This document shows, piece after piece, positions 53,348-62,077 of a stretch of 64,000 nucleotides of DNA; within the stretch, counting starts at the first letter, position 1, and each line of letters starts with the position of its first letter. Below the pieces are notes generated by a model. It ran no database searches. It had not been told where the DNA came from and worked only from the letters and a program-made list of their open reading frames with translations. The position numbers and the translations under genes were made by a program. Where the stretch lies: the NCBI GenBank assembly GCA_009780415.1, contig WRAC01000007.1, forward strand, positions 1 through 64,000, read 5' to 3'. The stretch is from Defluviitaleaceae bacterium (GTDB lineage: Bacteria; Bacillota; Clostridia; Lachnospirales; WRAX01).

Positions 53348-53376
53348 TTGACATTTACTGGGATTTACAATAAAAT
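53348..53376 (+). promoter_or_regulatory. SigA-type promoter for murE operon
   Basis: TTGACA (53348-53353) and TAAAAT (53371-53376) at 17-bp spacing, 21 bp before the murE start codon. It allows murE-murF-mraY-murD-ftsW to be transcribed separately from the PBP gene. Confidence 0.7.
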
Positions 53377-53397
53377 GGAATCTGCGGGGTGATAAGT

Positions 53398-54879
53398 TTG
53401 CAACTATCCAAGCTGTTAAGCGGCGTTAAACTGGTAAACGCCGGTAAAATACACGATATAGAAATAACGGGGCTGGAGGTTGATTCAAGGAAAGTAACCC
53501 CGGGATGCCTATTTGTCTGTATACGCGGAATGACGCAAGACGGGCATGAGTATATCGGGCAGGCGTTATCCTCGGGGGCGGCGGCTGTTTTATGCGAATA
53601 TATTCCTGAAAACGCGCCGGATGCCGCCGTGTACGCCCTTTGCGAGGATATGCCCGCCGCCCTTGGCACAGTATGCGCCAGCATGTACGGTAATCCCTTG
53701 GAAAAGCTTGATTTAGTCGGTGTTACAGGTACGAAGGGCAAAACGTCAACAACTTATTATATATCAGCTATAATGAACAGTACAGGCGCAAAAACCGGAC
53801 TTATCGGCACAAACGGCGCGTTTATCGGAAATAAGCCCATCGACATCCCGTACCAGACATCCTCAACCCCGGACATATTGGAGCTGTACCGCATATTGGC
53901 GGAAATATCGGATAACGGGGCAAAACACGCGGTTATGGAAGCCACCTCCCACGGCCTGGTACAGCGCAGGATGGAGGGCATAACGTTCAAACTTGGCGTT
54001 TTTACGAATATCACGCGCGACCATTTGGATTATCATAAAACCTTTGAAAATTATATCAGGGCAAAAGCCCTGCTGTTCAGACAATGCGAATTGGGGTTGA
54101 TAAACCGCGACGCCAAGTACGTTGGCGAATTGCTTGAAACGGTTACGATCCCCGTTAAATATTTCGGAATCGGAAAAGGCGACGGCTATTTTGCCGATGA
54201 TGTAGAACTTTTGCCGGATGGCGTACGTTTTAAAGTATACATTAAAGGGCGCAAACAAAGCTTTTCCCTTGGCGTGCCCGGAAAATTTACTGTCTATAAC
54301 GCTTTGGCGGCGATTGCGGCGGCCAGTGAATTGGGCGTTCCGGCTGATGCCATAGCGGAGGGCCTTAACGCGATAAAAGGCGTGCCGGGGAGATTCGAGA
54401 GCATCCCAAACAACCGTGGTATCAGCGTTATCGTCGATTACGCCCACACGCCGGACAGTCTGGAGAACATCATCACGGCGGTGCGCGAATTCACGACGGG
54501 TAAGGTTATCACGCTTTTCGGCTGCGGCGGAGACCGCGACAGAGGCAAACGCCCTCAAATGGGCAAAATTGTTGGTGAATTGTCGGATTTTTGCGTTGTA
54601 ACAAGCGACAACCCGCGAAACGAAAAACCGCAGGATATTATTTACGACATCCTGCCGGGAATAAAGGAAACAAACGCGGCCTTTACGGTGGAACCTGACA
54701 GGAAACGCGCCATTGAAACAGCCATAAACACGGCAAAACCGGGCGACACCGTTATTTTAGCCGGAAAGGGGCACGAACCCTATATGGAATTTGAGAACAG
54801 GCGGCGCGAGCCGTTTGATGATAAGGTCGAGGCAAGGAAAGTACTGGACGGGGGTGTGGCCGATGCGCCTAACGCTTAG
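53398..54879 (+). CDS. murE: UDP-MurNAc-L-Ala-D-Glu:meso-DAP ligase
   Basis: A 493-residue Mur ligase adding the third residue of the stem peptide. The ATP loop is GVTGTKGKTSTTYYI, with TSHGLVQRRMEGI and NITRDHLDYHKT after it. The C-terminal VTSDNPRNEKPQDI holds the DNPR motif that binds meso-diaminopimelate, so the wall is DAP type. I choose TTG 53398 (MQLSKLLSGVKL), with GGGGTG about 6 nt upstream, over GTG 53389, which overlaps that site. It overlaps murF by 17 bp. Confidence 0.94.
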   Translation: MQLSKLLSGVKLVNAGKIHDIEITGLEVDSRKVTPGCLFVCIRGMTQDGHEYIGQALSSGAAAVLCEYIPENAPDAAVYALCEDMPAALGTVCASMYGNPLEKLDLVGVTGTKGKTSTTYYISAIMNSTGAKTGLIGTNGAFIGNKPIDIPYQTSSTPDILELYRILAEISDNGAKHAVMEATSHGLVQRRMEGITFKLGVFTNITRDHLDYHKTFENYIRAKALLFRQCELGLINRDAKYVGELLETVTIPVKYFGIGKGDGYFADDVELLPDGVRFKVYIKGRKQSFSLGVPGKFTVYNALAAIAAASELGVPADAIAEGLNAIKGVPGRFESIPNNRGISVIVDYAHTPDSLENIITAVREFTTGKVITLFGCGGDRDRGKRPQMGKIVGELSDFCVVTSDNPRNEKPQDIIYDILPGIKETNAAFTVEPDRKRAIETAINTAKPGDTVILAGKGHEPYMEFENRRREPFDDKVEARKVLDGGVADAPNA

Positions 54880-56215
54880 GGAAATCGCAGCCGCCGTTAA
54901 CGGCAGGCTCAGCAAACCGGAGTATGAAAACCTAATAATATCAGGCGTTACGACAGATTCACGCAATGTACCCGAGGGTTCGCTCTTTGTCGCGGTAGCC
55001 GGGGAATTCTTTGACGGGCATGACTTTATACAAAGCGCGTTTCACAAGGGCGCGTCGTGCGCGGTGACGCATAAGGAGCTTGAATCGGCGCGGCCTTTGG
55101 TAATCGTTGAGGATACGCGTAAAGCGCTGCTTCTTCTGGCGTCTTATTATCTCGGCTTGTTCAATGTAAAAATTGTGGCAATTACCGGAAGCTCCGGCAA
55201 AACCACCACGAAAGACCTTATCGCCTCCGTGCTGTCACAGCGTTACCGAACGCATAAAACCACGGGCAACCTTAACAACGACATCGGCCTGCCCATTACG
55301 GTTTTTGCCATGCCAACCGATACGGAAACCGCCGTGCTTGAAATGGGCATGAACCATTTGGGCGAGATAAGCGTGTTAAGCCGCGTTGCAAAGCCCGATA
55401 TAGCGGTCATAACCAACATTGGCGTGTCACATATTGAGAATTTGGGCAGTCAGAAAGGGATTTTACGGGCAAAGCTGGAAATTCTGGAAGGGTTAAAGCC
55501 GGGCGGCTTTGCCATTTTTAATGGTGATGACGAACACTTAAACACTGTTAAATCAACAGTAAGCATTTACCGCTACGGCCTTGGGAAAGGTTTGCCTTTC
55601 CGTGCGATTAATATTGTGAAGCACGGTATCAGCGGAATCAGCTTTACCTGTCTGGCTGATAATCAAGCTTTCGACGTCTTTGCACCCCTGCCGGGAATGC
55701 ATATGGTATACAACGCGCTGGCAGCCGTTTCCGTTGGCTTGGCGCTGGGGCTTACATGCGAGGAAATCCAAGCGGGCATAAAATCTTTTCAACCTTCATC
55801 CTTCCGCTTAAACATAACGAAAAATAACCGCGGCATTACAATCATCGACGACGCGTACAACTCTAACCCGGTTTCCGCCGCCGCCGCCCTTGATGTGCTG
55901 GCCGAGGCGCAAGGCCGCAGGATTTGCGTCCTCGGCGATATGATGGAGCTTGGGGAGCGCGGCCCTTCAATGCATTACGAAACCGGCAAACACGCGGCGG
56001 GGCTTGGGATAGATTTGATTCTTTGCGTAGGGGAACTCAGCCGCCACACGTATCAAGGCGCGGAGGGTTCAAGCCGCGCAAGATATTTCGCGGATAAGGA
56101 ACAAGCCCTTAGTTTCCTTAAAAACGAATTGAGAACAGGCGACACGGTCTTGGTCAAAGCTTCGCGGGCAATGGCTTTCGAAGAAATATCGCGTGTGTTG
56201 ACGGGAGGGATATAA
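54863..56215 (+). CDS. murF: UDP-MurNAc-tripeptide--D-Ala-D-Ala ligase
   Basis: A 450-residue Mur ligase that adds the terminal dipeptide to the precursor. Motifs: MRLTLREIAAAVNGRL start, GVTTDSRNVPEGSLFVAVAG, ATP loop ITGSSGKTTTKDLIASVL, and IIDDAYNSNPVSAAAALDVL. The track begins at 54791 inside murE; ATG 54863 with GGGGTG upstream is the family start. Its product is the target changed by the van locus: VanG-made D-Ala-D-Ser would be joined by this enzyme. It is followed 1 bp later by mraY. Confidence 0.94.
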   Translation: MRLTLREIAAAVNGRLSKPEYENLIISGVTTDSRNVPEGSLFVAVAGEFFDGHDFIQSAFHKGASCAVTHKELESARPLVIVEDTRKALLLLASYYLGLFNVKIVAITGSSGKTTTKDLIASVLSQRYRTHKTTGNLNNDIGLPITVFAMPTDTETAVLEMGMNHLGEISVLSRVAKPDIAVITNIGVSHIENLGSQKGILRAKLEILEGLKPGGFAIFNGDDEHLNTVKSTVSIYRYGLGKGLPFRAINIVKHGISGISFTCLADNQAFDVFAPLPGMHMVYNALAAVSVGLALGLTCEEIQAGIKSFQPSSFRLNITKNNRGITIIDDAYNSNPVSAAAALDVLAEAQGRRICVLGDMMELGERGPSMHYETGKHAAGLGIDLILCVGELSRHTYQGAEGSSRARYFADKEQALSFLKNELRTGDTVLVKASRAMAFEEISRVLTGGI

Positions 56216-56216
56216 T

Positions 56217-57200
56217 ATGTACGATTTCAACGATGCCGTGTACGCCATACTCATAGCGTTCTTTGTGTGCGTAGCCCTGATTCCGGCGGTTTTACCCATG
56301 CTTAGGCGGCTTAAATTCGGGCAGAACGTACGCGACGACGGGCCAAAGACCCATCTGACAAAGCAAGGCACCCCAACCATGGGAGGTATAGCCATAGTCG
56401 CGTCAATCCTGGCTTCCGGCATGTTCTTCGTAAGAGGCAATCCCGACGCCGCCGCCGTGCTCCTGACAATGGTAGGTTTCGCGGCAATCGGCTTTGCGGA
56501 CGACTATATTAAGGTAGTTATGAAACGTTCGCTGGGGCTTAGGGCGCGGATGAAAATAATCTTACAGATTGCTGTCTGCGCCGGGTTTTGGGTCTTTTTA
56601 TACTGGCGCGGGTACGATACAACGATTTACTTGCCATTTGCCAATTCAAGCTGGGATTTAGGCATTTTTTATACACCCGTTTACCTGATTTGCATGGTCG
56701 GCATTGTAAACGCCGTTAACCTGACGGACGGCGTGGACGGCCTGTCCTCCGGCGTAACCGTCCTCGTAACCGCGTTTTTCATGTTTATCATGCTGGCGCT
56801 TGAAAGCCCGCTCCTTCCCATAGCGGGCGCGGCTGCCGGCGCTTTGATGGGCTTCCTCCTCTTCAACACGCATCCCGCCAGGATTTTCATGGGCGACACC
56901 GGTTCGCTTGCGCTTGGCGGTTTTATCATATCATCGGCAATGATCCTGCGGATGCCGCTTGTACTGGCAATCGTGGGATTCGTTTATATCGCGGAAAACC
57001 TGTCCGTTATCATCCAAACCGGCTGGTTTAAATATACCAAGCGAAAATACGGAGCGGGAAGGCGCGTGTTCAAAATGGCCCCTCTGCACCACCACTTTGA
57101 ACAATGCGGCTTTAAGGAAACACAGGTGGTTGCGTTATTTTACATCGTTACGGCTATTTGCTGCCTGGTCGGATATATCGCGGCGCGGGGGCTGTTCTGA
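56217..57200 (+). CDS. mraY: Phospho-MurNAc-pentapeptide transferase
   Basis: A 327-residue enzyme with about ten membrane helices that moves phospho-MurNAc-pentapeptide to undecaprenyl phosphate, making lipid I. Signatures: GPKTHLTKQGTPTMGGIAI, GFADDYIKVVMKRSLGL (Asp pair), NAVNLTDGVDGLSSGVTVL, FMGDTGSLALGG and MAPLHHHFEQCGFKE. ATG follows GGGAGG. Its TGA overlaps the murD ATG (TGATG), so the two are coupled. Confidence 0.95.
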   Translation: MYDFNDAVYAILIAFFVCVALIPAVLPMLRRLKFGQNVRDDGPKTHLTKQGTPTMGGIAIVASILASGMFFVRGNPDAAAVLLTMVGFAAIGFADDYIKVVMKRSLGLRARMKIILQIAVCAGFWVFLYWRGYDTTIYLPFANSSWDLGIFYTPVYLICMVGIVNAVNLTDGVDGLSSGVTVLVTAFFMFIMLALESPLLPIAGAAAGALMGFLLFNTHPARIFMGDTGSLALGGFIISSAMILRMPLVLAIVGFVYIAENLSVIIQTGWFKYTKRKYGAGRRVFKMAPLHHHFEQCGFKETQVVALFYIVTAICCLVGYIAARGLF

Positions 57201-58588
57201 TGGACGGCACGGATTTCAGGGGCCGCAAGGTTTTGGTCTGCGGGCTTGCGCGCTCCGGGTTCGCGGCGGCGAAACTGCTTCTGTCCGGCGGCGCGGCGGT
57301 TACCGTGTCCGATAAGCTCCCTTACGCGGCGTTCTCAGCGAAAAAACTGGCCTATGCCGAAGAGCTGTCCGCCGCGGGCGCAAAGTTTTTATTCGGGCAA
57401 AGCCCCGAGCCCGTCGTCGGCGGCTTCCATTACATTGTCATAAGCCCCGGAATACCGATAGATTCGGGTTTTATCCTTAGGGCGAAGGAGCTGGGCATAC
57501 CCGTTATAGGCGAGCTGGAGCTGGGGAGCATGGCATGCCGCGCGCCGATTGCGGCGATTACCGGAACCAACGGAAAAACCACGGCAACAACGATTGCCGG
57601 TGAAATTTTATCAATATACCGGCCCGGTTCGCAGGTGCTTGGCAACATCGGCGCGGCGTTCTGCGAAAAGGCAGCCGGTATTCCGCCAACAGCGTGGGCT
57701 GTTATTGAGGCGTCAAGCTTCCAGCTTGAATCCGTCGATAAATTTCACCCAAAGATCGCGGCGGTGCTGAATATTTCCGAGGATCATTTAAACAGGCATT
57801 ATACAATGGAAAATTATATAGTCGCAAAAGAACGTATCTTCGCCCGTCAAGATGAGGCGGACGTATTGGTTTTAAACTATGACGATCCCATTTGCCGCGG
57901 AATGGCGGCCCGCGCGAAAAGCCGCCTCGCGTTTTTCAGTTTATCCGGCGAACCTTCTGGATTGGATAATACGCGCTGTGTATTTAACAACGGCGGTGAA
58001 ATTGTCTACCGCTATAAAAATTACTATGAAACCCTGTGGGAAGCAAGACGTATGCGCACACCGTTCAAGCATATCCTGGAGGACGCTTTGGCGGCGGCGT
58101 TGATTGCGATAGAGGCGGGCGCGGATATCCGGACCATATCCGAAGCCGTCTTGAATTTTACCGGTGTTGAACACCGGGTCGAGCTGGTCGGCGTTGTTGA
58201 CGGCGTTGAATATTACAACGATTCCAAGGCAACAAATGTCGATGCCGCCGTTAAGGCCTTGGCAGCGGTTGACGGACGTGTTATACTGATAGCGGGCGGT
58301 CAGGACAAGAATGCCGATTTCACGCAATGGGCCAAGCTCTTTCCCGACAAGGTGAAACGGCTGGTCATTTTTGGCGAAACAACGAAGCAAATTTCCCAAA
58401 CATGCAGCCGCATCGGGTTTTCAAGCTACGAACCCGTGAACGACTTGCGCGGGGCCGTGGCCGCCGCGAAATGGGCGGCTGCTCCCGGTGACAGGGTTTT
58501 GTTTTCCCCGGCCTGCGCAAGCTTGGATATGTTTGAAAGCTATGAGGAGCGCGGAAAGTTGTTTAAGCGTTACGTATTGGAGGTATAA
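57200..58588 (+). CDS. murD: UDP-MurNAc-L-alanine--D-glutamate ligase
   Basis: A 462-residue Mur ligase adding D-Glu. It has an N-terminal Rossmann part (KVLVCGLARSGFAAAKLLLSGG), ATP loop ITGTNGKTTATTIAGEIL, NISEDHLNRHYTMENYI, and the C-terminal YYNDSKATNVDAAVKAL and LFSPACASLDMFESYEERG. The track starts at 57158 inside mraY; ATG 57200, overlapping the mraY stop, is the family start. Two bases separate it from ftsW. Confidence 0.95.
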   Translation: MDGTDFRGRKVLVCGLARSGFAAAKLLLSGGAAVTVSDKLPYAAFSAKKLAYAEELSAAGAKFLFGQSPEPVVGGFHYIVISPGIPIDSGFILRAKELGIPVIGELELGSMACRAPIAAITGTNGKTTATTIAGEILSIYRPGSQVLGNIGAAFCEKAAGIPPTAWAVIEASSFQLESVDKFHPKIAAVLNISEDHLNRHYTMENYIVAKERIFARQDEADVLVLNYDDPICRGMAARAKSRLAFFSLSGEPSGLDNTRCVFNNGGEIVYRYKNYYETLWEARRMRTPFKHILEDALAAALIAIEAGADIRTISEAVLNFTGVEHRVELVGVVDGVEYYNDSKATNVDAAVKALAAVDGRVILIAGGQDKNADFTQWAKLFPDKVKRLVIFGETTKQISQTCSRIGFSSYEPVNDLRGAVAAAKWAAAPGDRVLFSPACASLDMFESYEERGKLFKRYVLEV

Positions 58589-58590
58589 AA

Positions 58591-59757
58591 ATGGAAAGTA
58601 CATACGGGCGGGGAGGCAAACAGGCAAGCGCCAAAACCGGCGGCGGGAAAAGCCGCATTACCATTACGGAGGTTGACGGCGTTATTGTGGCGACGGTTTT
58701 TGTGCTACTGCTGATCGGCATAATAATGGTATTTTCATCCAGCTACTATACCGCCATGACCAAAGGCCAGAGCATGTTTTCGTTTTTTATCGGGCAAAGC
58801 CGCGCGGCACTGTTGGGGATTGTCGCTATGATTGTTATGTCAAAAATAAACTATAGGATATGGGGAAAACTTACGCCTATTATGTACTTGGCAAGCATAG
58901 TGCTGTTGATTTATACCGGATTTTTTGGCAAACTGGTAAACGGCGCCCGAAGATGGATAGAAATACCGGTTTTCGGATCTTTTCAAACGGTTGAGTTTGT
59001 AAAGCTTGCTCTAATCCTATTCCTCTCCTTTTTATTTTATCACAGGAAGGATATGTTAAAATCATGGGTGGGCATCGGCATTGCGTCCATTATAACCCTC
59101 GTGCCCGCCGCCATAGCCTGGCAGCACACGGACAGCCTTTCTAGCGGCATAACCCTCGCGGCAATCGGATTCGGCATGATATTTATCGCCAGCCCGTATT
59201 TTTGGCGGTTTATCGGGTTGCTTGGCGTCGCGTTCGTTGGCATGGTCTCATATTTAACATTTTCAACCGGACATCAATCCCGGCGTTTCGCCACCTTCGG
59301 CAATCCTTGGGCCGACCCGCTGGGCGCGGGATACCAGACGATTCAAAGCCTGTACGCCGTGGCTTCCGGCGGCTTGTTCGGCTTGGGGCTTGGAAACAGC
59401 AGGCAAAAACTTATGTATATGATTGAGCCGCACAACGACTTTATCTTCGCTATAATCTGCGAGGAACTGGGCCTTGTCGGCGCGTCCGTGGTTATTTTAC
59501 TTTTCTGCATATTAATTTACAGGGGTGTGCGCGTCGCCATGAATGCCGCAGACATGCTCGGCACACTGATAGCGACGGGTATTGTAGTTATGATAACCGT
59601 ACAGGTTATAATAAACATCGGCGTCGTGACGGATACCGTCCCCAATACGGGTGTGCCGCTGCCATTCGTCAGCTACGGCGGTACCTCCATATTATTCCTT
59701 ATGGCTATGGTAGGGATATTACTGAATGTATCAAGGTATACAAGGAAAAGAGGTTGA
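58591..59757 (+). CDS. ftsW: SEDS peptidoglycan glycosyltransferase FtsW
   Basis: A 388-residue membrane protein of the SEDS family that polymerises septal glycan. A basic cytoplasmic start precedes about ten helices. Signatures: FSSSYYTAM, VNGARRWIEIPVFGSFQTVEFVKLALILFLS, GAGYQTIQSLYAVASGGLFGLGLGNS, EPHNDFIFAIICEELGLVG and NTGVPLPFVSYGGTSILF. It is the last gene of this dcw block; murG, murC, ftsQ and ftsZ are not adjacent. Its stop codon overlaps the -35 box of the next gene's promoter. Confidence 0.94.
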   Translation: MESTYGRGGKQASAKTGGGKSRITITEVDGVIVATVFVLLLIGIIMVFSSSYYTAMTKGQSMFSFFIGQSRAALLGIVAMIVMSKINYRIWGKLTPIMYLASIVLLIYTGFFGKLVNGARRWIEIPVFGSFQTVEFVKLALILFLSFLFYHRKDMLKSWVGIGIASIITLVPAAIAWQHTDSLSSGITLAAIGFGMIFIASPYFWRFIGLLGVAFVGMVSYLTFSTGHQSRRFATFGNPWADPLGAGYQTIQSLYAVASGGLFGLGLGNSRQKLMYMIEPHNDFIFAIICEELGLVGASVVILLFCILIYRGVRVAMNAADMLGTLIATGIVVMITVQVIINIGVVTDTVPNTGVPLPFVSYGGTSILFLMAMVGILLNVSRYTRKRG

Positions 59758-59811
59758 CATCAAAACTCTGTTTGTTATAATGGATATATAACATATCTGT
59801 AGTATAGTACA
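59754..59811 (+). promoter_or_regulatory. Promoter and operator of the YtrA-type GntR gene
   Basis: TTGACA (59754-59759) overlaps the ftsW TGA and pairs with TATAAT (59776-59781) at 16-bp spacing. TGTAGTATAGTACA (59798-59811) just downstream is an imperfect palindrome with TGTA/TACA ends, like operators bound by YtrA-type GntR proteins, and probably serves autorepression. Confidence 0.65.
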
Positions 59812-59828
59812 TATAGGGGGTATGTAAT

Positions 59829-60206
59829 ATGTCTATTGAGATCAATACTCAAAATCCAATGCCGATTTATGAGCAGCTTCGCAATCAGATTGTGCTTGGG
59901 ATAGCATCGGGTAAACTGGCTCCGGGTACAAGCCTTCCGCCCGTACGCAAACTCGCCGCCGACCAGGGCGTGAATTTTCACACCGTAAACAAGGCCTACG
60001 CTTCCCTGTGCGATGAGGGCTTTATTATTATGGACAGGCGCAAGGGCGCGGTGGTGGCGGACATACCGTCGGGCGTAAAAGGGCTGCCGCCGGAAATGAT
60101 TGACAAGCTGAATCTGATCTCAGCCGAGGCAATTTGCAAAGGAATGGATTATATGTATTTTGTAAACCTTTGCATGCAGTCTTACCGGTTTGCGAAAGGT
60201 GAATAA
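59829..60206 (+). CDS. GntR family regulator, YtrA subfamily
   Basis: A 125-residue regulator: N-terminal GntR winged helix (NPMPIYEQLRNQIVLGIASGKLAPGTSLPPVRKLAADQGVNFHTVNKAYASLCDEGFI) and a short C-terminal helical tail typical of the YtrA group, which normally controls ABC-transporter operons in response to envelope-active compounds. Here no transporter follows; the next gene is on the other strand past a terminator. ATG 59829 has AGGGGG upstream. It sits right after the dcw cluster. Confidence 0.87.
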   Translation: MSIEINTQNPMPIYEQLRNQIVLGIASGKLAPGTSLPPVRKLAADQGVNFHTVNKAYASLCDEGFIIMDRRKGAVVADIPSGVKGLPPEMIDKLNLISAEAICKGMDYMYFVNLCMQSYRFAKGE

Positions 60207-60226
60207 CAATCGATTGCCATAACGGC

Positions 60227-60263
60227 AAAAAAACACAAGGCAGCGCGTACCCTGTGTTTTTTT
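60227..60263. terminator. Bidirectional intrinsic terminator
   Basis: AAAAAAACACA-GG pairs with CC-TGTGTTTTTTT (one bulged A) round a loop of about 10 nt. T-runs are present on both strands. It ends both the GntR gene and the convergent hydrogenase operon. Confidence 0.85.
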
Positions 60264-60289
60264 GCGTATTTTGTGGCTGAATATAACCT

Positions 60290-62074
60290 TTATATATGCA
60301 ACTCCGCCGGATATTTCTCTTTCGCCGCATATGCCGTATGGAATAACTGATGCGCCCTGTCTCCGCCCGGCTCGCCGATTTCCTCATACAGCTTTTTAAT
60401 GAACGGGTTCTCATGGCTTCTGCGTACCGGCAAGGATTTGTCAACACCATAAATTGCCTTTGCGCGCAACGCGAACACATCGCATTCCGCGGCTGCCAAA
60501 GCATCGACAATCGGCTGCCCGCCGCCCATAATACAACCGCCGGGGCATCCCATAAACTCAATAAAATGATATTCCTCACCGTTTTTGATCTTTTCAAGCA
60601 TCTTCTTCGCGTTAGCCGTACCGCTTACCACCGCGCCCTTCAGCGTGATCTCCGGCAGCCGGACAGTGTACTCCTTAATGCCGTCTTTGCCGCGGGTATC
60701 CGTAAACTCAATATCCTCCGCCCGCTTGCCGGTCAAAAGCTCGGCAACCGTGCGCAAAGCCGCCTCGGTAACGCCGCCCGTCACGCCAAAGATTGCGCCC
60801 GCGCCGCTGGCCTCGCCAAAGGGATTATCAAACGCGCAGATACAATCGCTGTCGTTACAGGAGCAAAGGCTGTTCCAATTCAACCGCGCGGTCTTTATCA
60901 TGCGGGCCAGCTCGCGCGTCGTAAGCACGGCATCCACATCGCGCAGCCCGTCCACTGACATTTCGGGGCGCTGTATCTCATATTTCTTTGCCGAGCAAGG
61001 CATGACGGACACGACGTAAATATTCTTGGGGTCAATGCCTGCCTTTTCGGCGTAGTAGCTCTTTATCAGCGCGCCAAACTTCTGGTGCGGCGATTTACAG
61101 GAGCTGAGGTTCGGTATGAATTCGGGATGGTAGCTTTCAAGGTATTTCACCCAGCCGGGCGAACAGGAGGTAAACAGCGGCAGCGTCCCGTTGTTCCTGA
61201 CACGGTCAATCAGCTCCGTACCTTCCTCCATAATGGTGATATCGGCGGCGGTGTTGGTGTCGAAAACCTTATCGAAGCCAAGGCGTTTCAAAGCATGAAC
61301 CATCTGCCCCGTAACGCTCGTGCCGATGGGCATACCGAACTCCTCGCCAAGGGCGACGCGCACAGCCGGCGCGGTCTGGACGACAACATGCGTATCCGGG
61401 CATGAAAGCGCGTCCCACACACGGTTGATATGGTCTTTCTCATACAGCGCGCCCGTCGGGCAAACATTTATGCACTGCCCGCACATCACACAGGCGATCT
61501 CGTCAAGGCTCGCGTCAAACGCGCAGCCGATTTTTGTAAGAATACCGCGGTTCTGCGCGTCGATAACAGCCGTTTCCTGAATGTTTTTACACATGCCGAT
61601 ACAGCGGCGGCAGAGGATGCACTTGTTGTTGTCGCGCACGATGCTGGGTGACAAGTCGTCGATTTCATGCTCTATGCGCTTGCCCTCGAAGGGCAGCTCC
61701 TCAATATTCAAGTCGCGGGCAATGGCCTGAAGCTCACAGTTCAGGTTACGCACGCAGGTGAGGCAGCTTCTGTCATGTTCTGATAAAATAAGCTCAAGGT
61801 TGGATTTGCGGGCTTCACGTACCTTAGGCGAATTGGTGTACACTTCCATGCCCTCATTGGCAGGGGCTACGCAAGCCGCAAGCAGCACGCGTCCGCCCTT
61901 AACCTCTATCAGGCAGATGCGGCACGCGCCTATTTCGTTAACGCCTTTCATATAGCACAGCGTAGGCACATTGACGTCCGCTTTGCGCGCGGCTTCAAGG
62001 ATAGTTGAACCGGCTGGCACGGATACTTTTTTACCGTCTATGGTCAAATTAATCATGTTCTCCAAAATTTTCAC
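60290..62074 (-). CDS. hydA: [FeFe] hydrogenase catalytic subunit (HndD/HydA type)
   Basis: A 594-residue soluble hydrogenase. It has an N-terminal [2Fe-2S] domain (LCYMKGVNEIGACRICLIEV), a His/Cys [4Fe-4S] site (HDRSCLTCVRNLNC), two ferredoxin [4Fe-4S] motifs (CILCRRCIGMC, CVMCGQCINVCPTGAL), the H-cluster motifs FTSCSPGWVKY, MPCSAKKYE and EFMGCPGGCIMGGGQP, and a C-terminal small-subunit region. It makes or uses H2 with electrons from NADH and ferredoxin when joined to HydB and HydC. The exact start is unclear: GTG 62074, TTG 62065 or ATG 62056 are all possible; the track start is kept. It begins 3 bp after hydB. Confidence 0.94.
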   Translation of the reverse strand: MKILENMINLTIDGKKVSVPAGSTILEAARKADVNVPTLCYMKGVNEIGACRICLIEVKGGRVLLAACVAPANEGMEVYTNSPKVREARKSNLELILSEHDRSCLTCVRNLNCELQAIARDLNIEELPFEGKRIEHEIDDLSPSIVRDNNKCILCRRCIGMCKNIQETAVIDAQNRGILTKIGCAFDASLDEIACVMCGQCINVCPTGALYEKDHINRVWDALSCPDTHVVVQTAPAVRVALGEEFGMPIGTSVTGQMVHALKRLGFDKVFDTNTAADITIMEEGTELIDRVRNNGTLPLFTSCSPGWVKYLESYHPEFIPNLSSCKSPHQKFGALIKSYYAEKAGIDPKNIYVVSVMPCSAKKYEIQRPEMSVDGLRDVDAVLTTRELARMIKTARLNWNSLCSCNDSDCICAFDNPFGEASGAGAIFGVTGGVTEAALRTVAELLTGKRAEDIEFTDTRGKDGIKEYTVRLPEITLKGAVVSGTANAKKMLEKIKNGEEYHFIEFMGCPGGCIMGGGQPIVDALAAAECDVFALRAKAIYGVDKSLPVRRSHENPFIKKLYEEIGEPGGDRAHQLFHTAYAAKEKYPAELHI

Positions 62075-62077
62075 CCC

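Noticed and set aside
53863-54558. 231-codon minus-strand ORF opposite murE
   Set aside because: Antisense to conserved murE motifs; no recognisable product.
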